DNA of 64,000 bases, taken from the NCBI RefSeq assembly GCF_030547185.1, contig NZ_JAUOQR010000005.1, positions 1 through 64,000 on the forward strand. The letters are read 5' to 3'. The translations under genes were made by a program, and so were the position numbers. Under the pieces are notes generated by a model. It was given only the letters and a program-made list of their open reading frames with translations, searched no databases and was not told the DNA's origin. Positions within the stretch are counted from its first letter, which is position 1. Every line of letters begins with the position of its first letter. Source of the stretch: Neptuniibacter sp. 1_MG-2023 (GTDB lineage: Bacteria > Pseudomonadota > Gammaproteobacteria > Pseudomonadales > Balneatricaceae). Positions 8,531-17,599 of this stretch are shown here, piece after piece.

Positions 8531-8546
8531 AGGCACAGCTTATGCT
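8531..8546 (+). promoter_or_regulatory. candidate sigma-54 promoter of the formate/nitrite channel gene
   Basis: AGGCACAGCTTATGCT has the invariant GG (8532-8533), N10, GC (8544-8545), with GGCAC and TGCT matching the consensus TGGCACG-N4-TTGCW. The start would be near 8557, giving a leader of about 160 bases that holds the attenuator-like structures below. Confidence 0.6.
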
Positions 8547-8561
8547 TTAAATAAATTCAGA

Positions 8562-8653
8562 TGGTTCTCTAACGAACCAATATTACAGTGAACTAGGACA
8601 ATGGCGTCCACTAGCTACTCTTTAAGAGAGATAGATAGTGTGCGCTTTTTTTT
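8562..8653 (+). promoter_or_regulatory. candidate ANTAR-type antitermination leader (two hexaloop hairpins plus terminator)
   Basis: Hairpin P1: TGGTTC/GAACCA (8562-8567 / 8574-8579), 6-nt loop TCTAAC. Hairpin P2: GGAC/GTCC (8596-8599 / 8606-8609), 6-nt loop AATGGC with A at loop position 1 and G at 4, the ANTAR signature; flanking CTAG segments (8593-8596, 8611-8614) can extend it. A terminator then forms from 8604-8621 with 8627-8645 (GCG..CACTA..CTA..CTCT with AGAG..TAG..TAGTG..CGC), followed at once by eight T (8646-8653). The P2 3' arm is shared with the terminator 5' arm, so they are mutually exclusive, as in NasR/NasT-controlled nitrate leaders. P1 lacks the A1/G4 loop bases. Confidence 0.6.
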
Positions 8654-8715
8654 GGCCAAAAAAACGTGTAATTACTCGATTTAAAAAATTCTAAACATTG
8701 AATGAGGCAATAAAT

Positions 8716-9528
8716 ATGGCTTACTTACTCCCCTCCGAATTTGTCACGAAGATGGTGGACGCTGGTGAATCTAAGGTTCATATGTCAACACGTGACACAT
8801 TGATCCGAGCCTATATGGCAGGCGCAATTTTGGCGCTCGCTGCTGTATTTGCAATTACTATCGCCGTTCAAACTGGTGTCTTTCTAATTGGCGCCATGTT
8901 GTTCCCCGTTGGTTTTTGTATGCTTTATCTTATGGGCTTTGACTTACTTACAGGGGTTTTTGTCCTCACTCCTCTAGCCTTACTTGATAAACGTCCTGGA
9001 GTAACCGTCAACGGTGTATTAAGAAACTGGGGACTTGTTTTCCTTGGTAACTTTGCTGGCGCATTAACTGTAGCTGTCATGATGGCCTTTGTTTTCACCT
9101 ATGGTTTTAATACAGATCCTGGTGCTGTCGGTGCAAAAATTGCCAGCGTAGGTGAAGCCCGTACTTTAGGTTATGCCGAATATGGCGCAGCCGGTTGGTT
9201 CACTATTTTTATACGCGGTATGCTATGTAACTGGATGGTATCTATGGGTGTTGTTGGCGCAATGATATCTACATCAGTAAGCGGTAAAGTCATCGCAATG
9301 TGGATGCCAATTATGCTGTTCTTCTTTATGGGGTTCGAGCATTCTGTAGTTAATATGTTCCTTTTCCCATCAGGCATTATTATGGGTGGTGATTTCTCAG
9401 TTATGGATTACTTTATCTGGAACGAAATTCCTACAGCACTAGGTAACTTAGTCGGCGGCTTAGCATTCACTGGCTTAACCCTGTACACAACTCATATTAA
9501 AACAGCCAAAAAACGTACTATCGCTTAA
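8716..9528 (+). CDS. formate/nitrite transporter (FocA/NirC family) channel
   Basis: 270 residues, the usual length for the pentameric FNT anion channels, with about six membrane segments and the family blocks GFDLLTGVF, LRNWGLVFLGNFAGAL, and a C-terminal ..NEIPTALGNLVGG. It moves formate or nitrite across the inner membrane. The nitrogen-type promoter and attenuator upstream and the kinase/phosphatase neighbour (a pair often seen in nitrate-assimilation loci) favour nitrite. Start ATG 8716 is chosen over TTG 8698 because GAGG lies eight bases upstream. Confidence 0.88.
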   Translation: MAYLLPSEFVTKMVDAGESKVHMSTRDTLIRAYMAGAILALAAVFAITIAVQTGVFLIGAMLFPVGFCMLYLMGFDLLTGVFVLTPLALLDKRPGVTVNGVLRNWGLVFLGNFAGALTVAVMMAFVFTYGFNTDPGAVGAKIASVGEARTLGYAEYGAAGWFTIFIRGMLCNWMVSMGVVGAMISTSVSGKVIAMWMPIMLFFFMGFEHSVVNMFLFPSGIIMGGDFSVMDYFIWNEIPTALGNLVGGLAFTGLTLYTTHIKTAKKRTIA

Positions 9529-9578
9529 TTTCTTGTACTTTTTTGCTTAGCGTTTTGTGCAACGATACATAAAATAAT

Positions 9579-9611
9579 AAAAGCCCCTATCATTACATGA
9601 AGGGGCTTTTT
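9579..9611 (+). terminator. terminator of the channel gene, abutting the kinase start
   Basis: Perfect 10-bp stem AAAAGCCCCT (9579-9588) / AGGGGCTTTT (9601-9610), 12-nt loop, then T. It ends only about eight bases before the kinase start codon. Confidence 0.85.
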
Positions 9612-9618
9612 GGTGGAT

Positions 9619-11343
9619 ATGATGATAGCCAAACTTAAAGTATCAATTGGGCAGTATTCTGACAAAGGCCGCAAAGAGAGCAATCAGGACTTCCACGGCT
9701 TTGTTATCCCAACCAATGCCCAATTGAACCTTAAAGGTATTGCTTGCGCCGTTGCCGATGGCATCAGTAGTAGCCAAGTCAGTCATATAGCAAGCGAAAC
9801 AGCGATAAAAAGCTTTCTCGATGATTACTACTGCACATCCGATGCTTGGTCAGTACAAACATCAGGCGAGAGAGTGCTATCTGCAGCAAACGCTTGGCTT
9901 TACGCACAAACGAGAAACAGCGATTTCCGCTACGATAAAGATAAAGGTTATGTCTGTACCTTTAGTGCAATGATCATTAAAAGTACGACGGCTTATCTAT
10001 TTCACATTGGTGATTCTAGAATCTATAAATTTCATGATCATGCTTTAGAGCAACTCACTAAAGACCACCGATTATGGATCTCCCAAAACAAAAGCTACCT
10101 CAGTCGTGCACTCGGTATTGAGCCACAACTAGAACTTGATTTTTTATCGGTACCAATCGTAAAAAACGACATCTTCATCTTAGCAACCGATGGCGTTTAT
10201 GAGCATGTAGACGCCACCTTTATAGACAACGCATTAAAAGAAAACAGTAACGACTTAAACCAAGCAGCCAAAAACATTGTTGAACATGCATTTGAATTGG
10301 GTAGTGAGGATAACTTAACTATCCAAATTATCCGTATTGATTCTGTACCACAGCAAGATACAAATGAGATACAACTTCAGGTTGATGATCTCCCTCTCCC
10401 CCCCATACTCGTGGCCCGCGAACAGTTTGATGGGTATAAGATTATTCGCGAAATACATGCAACCAGTCGCAGTCATGTTTACCTTGCGGTAGATGATGAA
10501 ACTAATGAGCACGTTATTCTAAAAATCCCATCGATAGATCTACGCGGTGATCCCGATTACCTTGAGCGCTTTTTAATGGAAGAATGGGTCGCTCGCCGCG
10601 TCAATAGCGCCCACGTGTTAAAAGCAGGCAGGCAAACAAGAAAAAGGAACTTCCTCTACACCACGACTGAATATATAGAAGGACAAACATTAAAACAGTG
10701 GATGATTGATAACCCTAAACCAAGTATTGAAGCAGTCAGAGCTATTATAGAGCAAGTTGCAAAAGGGTTACGGGCTCTGCATAGAATGGATATTCTTCAT
10801 CAAGATATAAAACCCGATAACATTATGATCGATCCATCCGGCACAGTAAAAATCATTGACTTTGGTTCAGTTAGAATAGCCGGCATTGTAGAATCTTCTG
10901 CAACTCAGGAGCAGTGCGAAATACTAGGCACAGCACTCTATACCGCCCCAGAATACTTTTTGGGCGACATAGGCACTAGCCGCTCAGACCTCTATTCACT
11001 CGGTGTCTTAACCTATCACATGCTATCTAGTCGTTTCCCTTACGGCACTCAAGTTTCTAAGTCCCGCACTCCCTCTGCGCAAAAGAAGCTCAACTACAAC
11101 TCGGTCTTAGACGAGGATAGAGAAATACCCGCCTGGATCGATGAGACACTCAAGAAAGCTGTACATCCAAATCCCTATAAACGATATGAAGAGCTATCAG
11201 AGTTCATATTTGACCTTAGACACCCCAACAAAACATTCCTTAATAAAAGCCGTCCCCCCTTAATGGAGCGCAACCCCGTACTCGTTTGGCAAGCCATAAC
11301 CGCTCTACTAACCTGCATCATTATCTACCTACTCAACAAATAG
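9619..11343 (+). CDS. PP2C phosphatase / Ser-Thr protein kinase fusion
   Basis: 574 residues. Domain order: PP2C-type phosphatase (about 1-240; SDKGRKESNQD, CAVADGISSS, FHIGDSRIY, ILATDGVYE, GSEDNLT metal-binding motifs all present), linker, protein kinase (about 275-530; ATP Lys in VILKIP, catalytic loop HQDIKPDN with Q in place of the usual R, DFG, APE in TAPEYF), and a C-terminal membrane anchor (NPVLVWQAITALLTCIIIYLL). It may set the phosphorylation of nitrite/nitrate uptake proteins; that is inference from the neighbour. Two ATGs (9619, 9622) are possible; GGTGG is the ribosome site. Confidence 0.9.
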   Translation: MMIAKLKVSIGQYSDKGRKESNQDFHGFVIPTNAQLNLKGIACAVADGISSSQVSHIASETAIKSFLDDYYCTSDAWSVQTSGERVLSAANAWLYAQTRNSDFRYDKDKGYVCTFSAMIIKSTTAYLFHIGDSRIYKFHDHALEQLTKDHRLWISQNKSYLSRALGIEPQLELDFLSVPIVKNDIFILATDGVYEHVDATFIDNALKENSNDLNQAAKNIVEHAFELGSEDNLTIQIIRIDSVPQQDTNEIQLQVDDLPLPPILVAREQFDGYKIIREIHATSRSHVYLAVDDETNEHVILKIPSIDLRGDPDYLERFLMEEWVARRVNSAHVLKAGRQTRKRNFLYTTTEYIEGQTLKQWMIDNPKPSIEAVRAIIEQVAKGLRALHRMDILHQDIKPDNIMIDPSGTVKIIDFGSVRIAGIVESSATQEQCEILGTALYTAPEYFLGDIGTSRSDLYSLGVLTYHMLSSRFPYGTQVSKSRTPSAQKKLNYNSVLDEDREIPAWIDETLKKAVHPNPYKRYEELSEFIFDLRHPNKTFLNKSRPPLMERNPVLVWQAITALLTCIIIYLLNK

Positions 11344-11436
11344 TTGAGTAAACATAACGTAATATTGAGAATGTCCTATAATCATAATGGCTTACCGATC
11401 ATGTCATCATTTTGCCAAACGCCCCATATATGATCA

Positions 11437-11552
11437 TGCACCAATACTGGCCTGAAACTTGCTGATCCCTATATATACGGCGAATTAAACGCTTAGATAA
11501 GATATGCAAACGGTTTAAGCACAATATTGGTGCAGTCAGTATAAATTGGTGC
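11437..11552. promoter_or_regulatory. NtrC-like sites upstream of the ATP-grasp operon
   Basis: GCACAATATTGGTGC (11519-11533) matches 12 of 15 bases of the NtrC dyad GCACCAAAATGGTGC. A half-site TGCACCA lies at 11437-11443 and another, TTGGTGC, at 11546-11552. A weak GG-N10-GC element is at 11479-11492 but its order relative to the dyad is not classical. Confidence 0.35.
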
Positions 11553-11605
11553 GTATTTAACGTTCGATAGCGCTCAACATTAAGATCAATAATCTGGGTA
11601 TAGGT

Positions 11606-13054
11606 ATGATTTGGGATAATTATCAATCTAAGCAGCATTATGACGAACTCATCACCCCCACAGGACGTGCTAGAGATTCCGCAAATAAATTAGTGAAACA
11701 TATCTCCGAAATGGACGAAAAAGATCTTGATAGACGCCGCCAAATGGCTGAGGTGACAATTCAAGAGATGGGGATTTCATTTACCGTTTATACTGAAGAA
11801 GGAAACATAGATAGAGCTTGGCCTTTTGACATCATCCCCCGCACAATTCCTGCTCCTCTATGGAAAACAACTGCAGATGGTTTAAAACAGCGTTTGAAAG
11901 CCCTCAATATGTTTATTGATGATCTCTATCACGATCAAAATGTAATTAAAGATGGCATCATTCCTGAACATATAATCAAAGAGTCAAAAAACTTTAGACC
12001 TGAGTGCGTAGGCGTGAACCCAGCACATGGTGTATGGGCGCACATATGCGGAACCGATTTAGTCAGAGATGCCGACGGACAATTTTACGTTTTAGAGGAT
12101 AACCTAAGGGTCCCCTCCGGCGTTTCCTACATGCTCGAAAACAGAGCAATAACTAAACGTGTCCTGCCTGAAATGTTCGAAAAAGAAAACATCTTGCCCT
12201 TAGATGATTACCCTGAACAACTATTTGATATGCTGCTATCTCTCTCACCCCGAGAGATAGAAGAGCCAGAAATTGTTGTCCTTACACCAGGTATTTTTAA
12301 CTCCGCTTATTTTGAACATGCCTTTCTAGCACAACAGATGGGGGTCGAGCTCGTTGAAGGCAGCGATCTGTTTGTTGACGATGATGATTGTGTTTATATG
12401 AAAACAATCTCCGGCCCTGAAAGAGTCGATGTAATTTATCGTCGTATTGATGATCTTTTCATCGACCCAGAAGTATTCGATAAAGAATCAGTTCTAGGCG
12501 TTCCGGGCATGATGAGAGCTTGGAAAGCAGGCAACGTTGCACTGGCCAATGCACCTGGCGCGGGCGTAGCCGATGACAAAGTTATTTATGCCTATGTACC
12601 TGAAATTATTGAGTATTACCTCAATGAGAAGCCAATATTGCCTAATGTAGAAACTTTTCTCTGTGAAGATCCAGAGCAAAGAGCTTATGTTTTAGAGCAT
12701 CTAGATGAACTGGTGATTAAGCCAGCCAATGAATCTGGCGGATATGGAATGCTCATTGGGCCTCACTCGACTAAAAAAGAGCAGGCAACCTTTGCAGAGT
12801 TAATTCAAGAAAACCCACGTAACTATATTGCTCAACCTACACTAAGCTTATCTACAGCTCCAACATTAATTAGCTCTAACACAATGGAACCTAGGCATTT
12901 AGATCTGCGCCCTTTCATTCTCCAAGGAAAAAATACTTATGTCACCACGGGAGGCCTTACCCGTGTTGCCATGAAAAAAGGCTCATTGGTTGTCAACTCA
13001 TCACAAGGTGGTGGCAGTAAAGATACTTGGATCGTCGATACAGAGGATAAATGA
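11606..13054 (+). CDS. circularly permuted type 2 ATP-grasp protein
   Basis: 482 residues, the DUF404/DUF407 family of circularly permuted ATP-grasp enzymes (predicted amide or peptide ligases; product unknown). Family marks: GVNPAHGVWAHICGTDLVR at about 135-153, LEDNLRVPSGVSYMLENR at about 165-182, RRIDDLFIDP near 276-285, VIKPANESGGYGM near 371-383 and the C-terminal GGLTRVA..SSQGGGSKDTW. Shorter than the second copy at 14122 because the alpha-E partner is a separate gene here, overlapping by ATGA. First gene of a four-gene operon. Confidence 0.9.
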   Translation: MIWDNYQSKQHYDELITPTGRARDSANKLVKHISEMDEKDLDRRRQMAEVTIQEMGISFTVYTEEGNIDRAWPFDIIPRTIPAPLWKTTADGLKQRLKALNMFIDDLYHDQNVIKDGIIPEHIIKESKNFRPECVGVNPAHGVWAHICGTDLVRDADGQFYVLEDNLRVPSGVSYMLENRAITKRVLPEMFEKENILPLDDYPEQLFDMLLSLSPREIEEPEIVVLTPGIFNSAYFEHAFLAQQMGVELVEGSDLFVDDDDCVYMKTISGPERVDVIYRRIDDLFIDPEVFDKESVLGVPGMMRAWKAGNVALANAPGAGVADDKVIYAYVPEIIEYYLNEKPILPNVETFLCEDPEQRAYVLEHLDELVIKPANESGGYGMLIGPHSTKKEQATFAELIQENPRNYIAQPTLSLSTAPTLISSNTMEPRHLDLRPFILQGKNTYVTTGGLTRVAMKKGSLVVNSSQGGGSKDTWIVDTEDK

Positions 13055-14061
13055 TTATGCTATCTCGAGTTGCAGAAAGAATTTATTGGAGCGCACGTTA
13101 CCTAGAACGTGTCGAAAATACAGCAAGATTAGTAGGGGTATACGATAACCTTTTATTCGATTTACCCCGTGATACCAATATTAGTTGGTTTAATCTTATT
13201 AGAATAAATAGCTGTACTGATACATTTTCAGAACGCTACAAAGTACAAACTGAGCACAACGTTGTTAAATTCTTATTGGCTGATGATACCAACCCAAGCT
13301 CAATGCTATCCTCATTAAAACACGCTAAAGAAAATATCCGAACCACTCGAGATGTACTCCCACAAGATACATGGGAGCAGATAAACGAATTAGACTTATA
13401 CGCACGCAACAATATCCGCCAAGGTATTAACCGCACGGATCGTCATAAGTTTCTCAACAATATCATCCAACGTTGCCAAGAGATTAACGGCCTTTTTGAA
13501 GGCGCTATGAGCCGTGATGCCTCTTGGCAGTTTATGACCCTCGGGCGTAACCTTGAACGGGCTGATATGACAACCCGTATTCTCGATGCGGGCGTATCCA
13601 TTATGCTACAACCCAATCAAGGTACCCGAATCAATCTCAGCCAAGTGGTATGGGGGAATGTTTTACGCTCACTCAGTGGTTATATGAACTACAGACGAAG
13701 CGTTCGTACCGCCATTGAGTCAAAAAAAGTGGCCCGCTTCCTATTAGAAGATGAATATTTCCCTAGAACCATTAACTTCTGCATTAATGAGATGGAAACC
13801 GCAGCCAAAAAACTACCTCGTTCAAAAAATATTCTGAAAGATATGAGCGAGTTTAAAAAGCTTCATTACTCTCTTGCCAATGGCAACCCACTTGATGAGA
13901 AGTTTCGTGATTACCTCAATCAACTGCAGATCAGTATTTCCGAACTACATACTGCCCTTATGACCAATTGGTTTGCCTTCAATATGGGTGATCCACAGGA
14001 AGAAATTGTTACTCCTAAGAAACTAGTTCAAAAAGAATATCAGTTTGCTTGCCAGGCATAG
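13051..14061 (+). CDS. alpha-E domain protein
   Basis: 336 residues, all-helical alpha-E family (COG2307) recognised by the start LSRVAERIYWSARYLERVENTARL and the internal FMTLGRNLERADMTTRILD. In this family the protein accompanies the permuted ATP-grasp enzyme as a fused or neighbouring domain; its biochemical role is not known. ATGA overlap with the ATP-grasp gene shows tight coupling. Confidence 0.88.
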   Translation: MIMLSRVAERIYWSARYLERVENTARLVGVYDNLLFDLPRDTNISWFNLIRINSCTDTFSERYKVQTEHNVVKFLLADDTNPSSMLSSLKHAKENIRTTRDVLPQDTWEQINELDLYARNNIRQGINRTDRHKFLNNIIQRCQEINGLFEGAMSRDASWQFMTLGRNLERADMTTRILDAGVSIMLQPNQGTRINLSQVVWGNVLRSLSGYMNYRRSVRTAIESKKVARFLLEDEYFPRTINFCINEMETAAKKLPRSKNILKDMSEFKKLHYSLANGNPLDEKFRDYLNQLQISISELHTALMTNWFAFNMGDPQEEIVTPKKLVQKEYQFACQA

Positions 14062-14121
14062 CCCTTTATCATCAGATAGGGGCTATAATGAGCCCGAATT
14101 TGTTAATTAAAGAGTAAACCA

Positions 14122-16686
14122 GTGCAAAGCAAGCAGACGCAATCGCAATCGCAAACTCAGGGCGTTCAAGGCCAAAATTTACATTGGTCTTTATCGCCTA
14201 ATGGGCATTACAACGAAGCTTATGATGAGTTTGGTCAGCCTCGTGCGCACTGGGAGTATCTACTCAATAGTATTAATGCACTCGGCTCATCCGGCTTACA
14301 AGACCGTTACCAAAAAGCATCACGTATTTTGCGTGATGATGGTGCAACTTATAATCTAGTCAGTGATCCACTAGGAAAAAACACTTGGGAACTTGATCCC
14401 ATTCCTATGTTGATCTCCAGTGACGAATGGAGCCAAGTTGAACAAGGCTTAATAGAACGAGCAGAACTCCTAAACTTAGTTCTAAAAGATATTTATGGGC
14501 CTCAAGAACTCATAAGACAAGGGGTCATCCCTCCTGAAGTCATCTACAGCCACCCTGGATTTCTCCGCCAATGCAAAGGCATACCAATGCCTGGAGAACG
14601 CAGCCTAACACTACATGCTGCCGATATGACTCGCGGTCCCGATGGTAATATGATTATTATTGGTGATCGTACTCAAGCTCCCAGTGGCGCTGGCTATGCG
14701 CTAGAAAACAGAACTGTACTCACCCGTGTAATACCGAGCCTTTTTCGCGACAGTCAAGTTCACCGTTTAGCCCTATTCTTTCAGTCGCTACGCGTGACCT
14801 TGAACGCTCTATCGCCAACCTCGGGTGATGATCCACAAATTGTAATTCTGACACCTGGTGCTTATAGCGAAACTTATTTTGAACATACTTACCTATCAAA
14901 CTATCTCGGCTATCCGCTTGTTCAAGGCAGTGATTTAACCGTTAGAGATGGGCATGTATGGTTAAAGTCACTCAATGGTCTTCGTAAAGTCGATGTTATT
15001 CTGCGCCGTGTAGACGATATATATTGTGATCCAGTCGAACTTAAATCAGATTCCTATCTTGGCATTCCAGGCCTAGTTGAAGTTGTAAGGGCTGGTAATG
15101 TTGTCGTCACTAACCCTTTAGGTTCTGGCATATTAGAAACACCAGCCCTCCTGAAATTTATGCCTGCAATTAGCCAGCATTTTTTTGGGCATGAGCTAAA
15201 ACTACCTTCTGTAAATACATGGTGGTGTGGTGACCCGCAAGATATGCTTTATATCAAAGAGAATATTGACTCTCTGATTATAAAACCGGCAATGCGACAA
15301 ACAAAAAGCCCAAGCATACACGGCCACACTTTATCAGACTCAGATAAACAAAAAGTACTCGCACGTATTGAAAAAGCACCCTATAACTTTGTGGCGCAAA
15401 GCTATATATCGCCGTCATATATACCCGCTTGGCAAGAGCAGCAATTAAAAACACGCCCTTCTATATTCCGTACATTTACCGTTGCAAGTGAAAGTACCTA
15501 CGCCGTTATGTCTGGCGGGCTCACCCGCGTAGGGCTGTCAGGACAAGATAGTTTTGTATCAAATCAAGTCGGGTCGCAAAGTAAAGATACATGGATATTA
15601 GCTTCAGAGCCTGAAAAACAACTATCTCTGGTCGAAGATAGAAGCATCGCGCAAGAATCAAATCTACCTAGCCGTGTCGTTGAAAACCTCTTCTGGTTAG
15701 GTCGCTATGCTGAACGGGCGGAATCAACCATACGCTTAATACGTACTGTCTTTATGCAGTTAAATAGTATTGACCCTCTTCCGACGGCCAGTAAAAATCT
15801 GCTATTACAAGCACTCTCTAAACAAACAAACTGTTTGCCGGGCTTTATGGCAAGCAGCGCGTTATTAAATCAAGATCAGGAATTAATTAAACTCATATTA
15901 GATACACAACGTCCTGATAGCATTAAATCCTGCTTATTGTCTGTCTTAACCTGTTCAGAAGAGGTTAAAGAGATGCTTTCGGCAGATACTCACCGTATCG
16001 TCAACGATCTACGTGATAACCTTTATGACTTAGAACGTGCCTATGTCGGCGGCATGCCTTCAGCACCGGAAGAGACACTCGATCCATTAGTGACAACACT
16101 ACTAGCCCTCTCTGGGCTCAGTCATGAAAGCATGCTGAGAGGTATAGGCTGGAAATTCCAAGAAATTGGCCGTCGTGTCGAACGTTCACTACAAACATCG
16201 CGCCTAATTCAATCCCTATTAACACCTGAATTAGCTAATGCAGATCAACCGCAAATGTTAGAGGCTGTTCTGCTAAGCGTCGAGGCATTAATCACCTTTA
16301 GGCGTCGTTATAGAACCTATAATGATATAGCCCACGGATTAGAACTGTTGATGCTTGATGAAACAAATCCGCGTTCAGTCTTTTTCCAGATTAAGCGTCT
16401 ACAAACACATTTTGAAGAACTACCGCAGGCAATATCACCGCAGAAACCCGGCTTAAACCCTGCACAAAAAACGATTATTAAATCACTTAATGAGATTCAG
16501 CTCGCTGATTTAAATGACTTAGCAAAAGCGGATCCTCAAAGTAAAAAACGCATTGAGTTAGACCGTCTATTAACTGATGTCCGCAAGCAAGTAGAAGAGT
16601 TTTCAGTCCTTCTTAGCGACCAATATTTTGACCATAGTGCAGGGCCTCAACAGCTGGCAGAAACACAGGAAATTATCTCCATATGA
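14122..16686 (+). CDS. ATP-grasp / alpha-E fusion protein
   Basis: 854 residues. N-terminal glutamine-rich tail (2-20), permuted ATP-grasp domain (about 30-500; GDRTQAPSGAGYALENRTV, RRVDDIYCDP, VIKPAMRQ, GGLTRVG..QSKDTW) and alpha-E domain (about 510-840; VVENLFWLGRYAERAESTIRLIR, WKFQEIGRRVERSLQ). It is a fused paralogue of the two preceding genes, so the operon carries both split and fused forms. Where the split copy has KPANESGGYGM this one has KPAMRQTKSPS, so its nucleotide-binding lysine region is altered and its activity may differ. GTG start. Confidence 0.88.
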   Translation: MQSKQTQSQSQTQGVQGQNLHWSLSPNGHYNEAYDEFGQPRAHWEYLLNSINALGSSGLQDRYQKASRILRDDGATYNLVSDPLGKNTWELDPIPMLISSDEWSQVEQGLIERAELLNLVLKDIYGPQELIRQGVIPPEVIYSHPGFLRQCKGIPMPGERSLTLHAADMTRGPDGNMIIIGDRTQAPSGAGYALENRTVLTRVIPSLFRDSQVHRLALFFQSLRVTLNALSPTSGDDPQIVILTPGAYSETYFEHTYLSNYLGYPLVQGSDLTVRDGHVWLKSLNGLRKVDVILRRVDDIYCDPVELKSDSYLGIPGLVEVVRAGNVVVTNPLGSGILETPALLKFMPAISQHFFGHELKLPSVNTWWCGDPQDMLYIKENIDSLIIKPAMRQTKSPSIHGHTLSDSDKQKVLARIEKAPYNFVAQSYISPSYIPAWQEQQLKTRPSIFRTFTVASESTYAVMSGGLTRVGLSGQDSFVSNQVGSQSKDTWILASEPEKQLSLVEDRSIAQESNLPSRVVENLFWLGRYAERAESTIRLIRTVFMQLNSIDPLPTASKNLLLQALSKQTNCLPGFMASSALLNQDQELIKLILDTQRPDSIKSCLLSVLTCSEEVKEMLSADTHRIVNDLRDNLYDLERAYVGGMPSAPEETLDPLVTTLLALSGLSHESMLRGIGWKFQEIGRRVERSLQTSRLIQSLLTPELANADQPQMLEAVLLSVEALITFRRRYRTYNDIAHGLELLMLDETNPRSVFFQIKRLQTHFEELPQAISPQKPGLNPAQKTIIKSLNEIQLADLNDLAKADPQSKKRIELDRLLTDVRKQVEEFSVLLSDQYFDHSAGPQQLAETQEIISI

Positions 16687-17567
16687 TCTATAAAATAAGA
16701 CATATTACCGAGTATAAATACCATAGCCCAGTATCTCTATGCTACAACCAGGCTCACCTGCTTCCACGGGACACGCTAGAACAAAACTGCGCACCGAGTA
16801 ATGTGGTTATTACACCAAAACCTAATTACATGGCCCAACATAGCGACTACTTTGGCAATCACTATATTTATTTCTCTCTACAAAAACCTCACACAAAACT
16901 TGTGATCGACGTAACAACAGAGATTAATAGCCAAAATGAACGAGCTGCATTTGCCCTTGAGCTTGGCATCAGCTGTAAAGCTGCACGCGATATGCTTATG
17001 TACAACCAAGATGCAGATACAATTCAGGCCAAAGAATATATCTTAGATTCACCGATGATCCGCCCAAACGCTAACTTAAAATCCTACGCTGAATCACTTT
17101 TTCAGGATGATATACCTCTTTTATCTGCTGCTCGCGCGCTCACCACGAAAATATTTAACGACTTCAAATACGATCCAAGTTCTACAACGGTAGCCACCCC
17201 TTTAGATGAAGTGTTACAACGAAAAAGTGGTGTTTGCCAAGATTTCGCACATATAGCGATTGGCTGTTTACGGGCGTTAGGCTACCCCGCACGTTACGTT
17301 AGTGGCTATCTTGAAACACTACCTCCGCCTGGCCAAGAAAAACTAGTTGGTGCCGACGCATCCCATGCATGGTTTGCTATTTATTCCCCCGGCGAAGGGT
17401 GGTTCGAATTCGATCCAACTAATGACGACATACCGAAAGAGCAGCATATTACAACGGCATGGGGACGTGACTATTCTGATGTCACGCCACTTAAAGGCGT
17501 TATATTTGATGGTGGCAATAGCCATCAACTAAGCGTATCTGTAGATGTCCGACGCTTAGAACAATAA
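16683..17567 (+). CDS. transglutaminase-like cysteine peptidase/transferase
   Basis: 294 residues with the bacterial transglutaminase N-terminal beta domain (about 1-85) and core (about 140-250). The Cys-His-Asp triad is complete: C185 (SGVCQD), H228 (SHAWF), D244 (EFDPTND). No signal peptide, so cytoplasmic. ATGA overlap with the fusion gene. Proteins of this type with the ATP-grasp/alpha-E pair are proposed to make or cut amide bonds in an unknown peptide tag or metabolite; this comes from published genomic-context prediction and is not proven. Confidence 0.9.
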   Translation: MIYKIRHITEYKYHSPVSLCYNQAHLLPRDTLEQNCAPSNVVITPKPNYMAQHSDYFGNHYIYFSLQKPHTKLVIDVTTEINSQNERAAFALELGISCKAARDMLMYNQDADTIQAKEYILDSPMIRPNANLKSYAESLFQDDIPLLSAARALTTKIFNDFKYDPSSTTVATPLDEVLQRKSGVCQDFAHIAIGCLRALGYPARYVSGYLETLPPPGQEKLVGADASHAWFAIYSPGEGWFEFDPTNDDIPKEQHITTAWGRDYSDVTPLKGVIFDGGNSHQLSVSVDVRRLEQ

Positions 17568-17599
17568 CGTTAAAAGCTTAATTTGATAGCTTCAGCCAC

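Noticed and set aside
8641-8660. Palindrome TTTTTTTGGCCAAAAAAA region as a protein operator
   Set aside because: It is explained by the terminator T-run followed by complementary A-rich sequence.
11479-11492. GG-N10-GC element before the ATP-grasp operon as a sigma-54 promoter
   Set aside because: Only the invariant GG and GC match; flanks differ from TGGCAC and TTGCW and the NtrC-like dyad lies downstream of it.
11399-11638. 79-codon minus-strand frame before the ATP-grasp gene
   Set aside because: Overlaps the start of the ATP-grasp gene and the putative regulatory sites; no ribosome site and no recognisable pattern.
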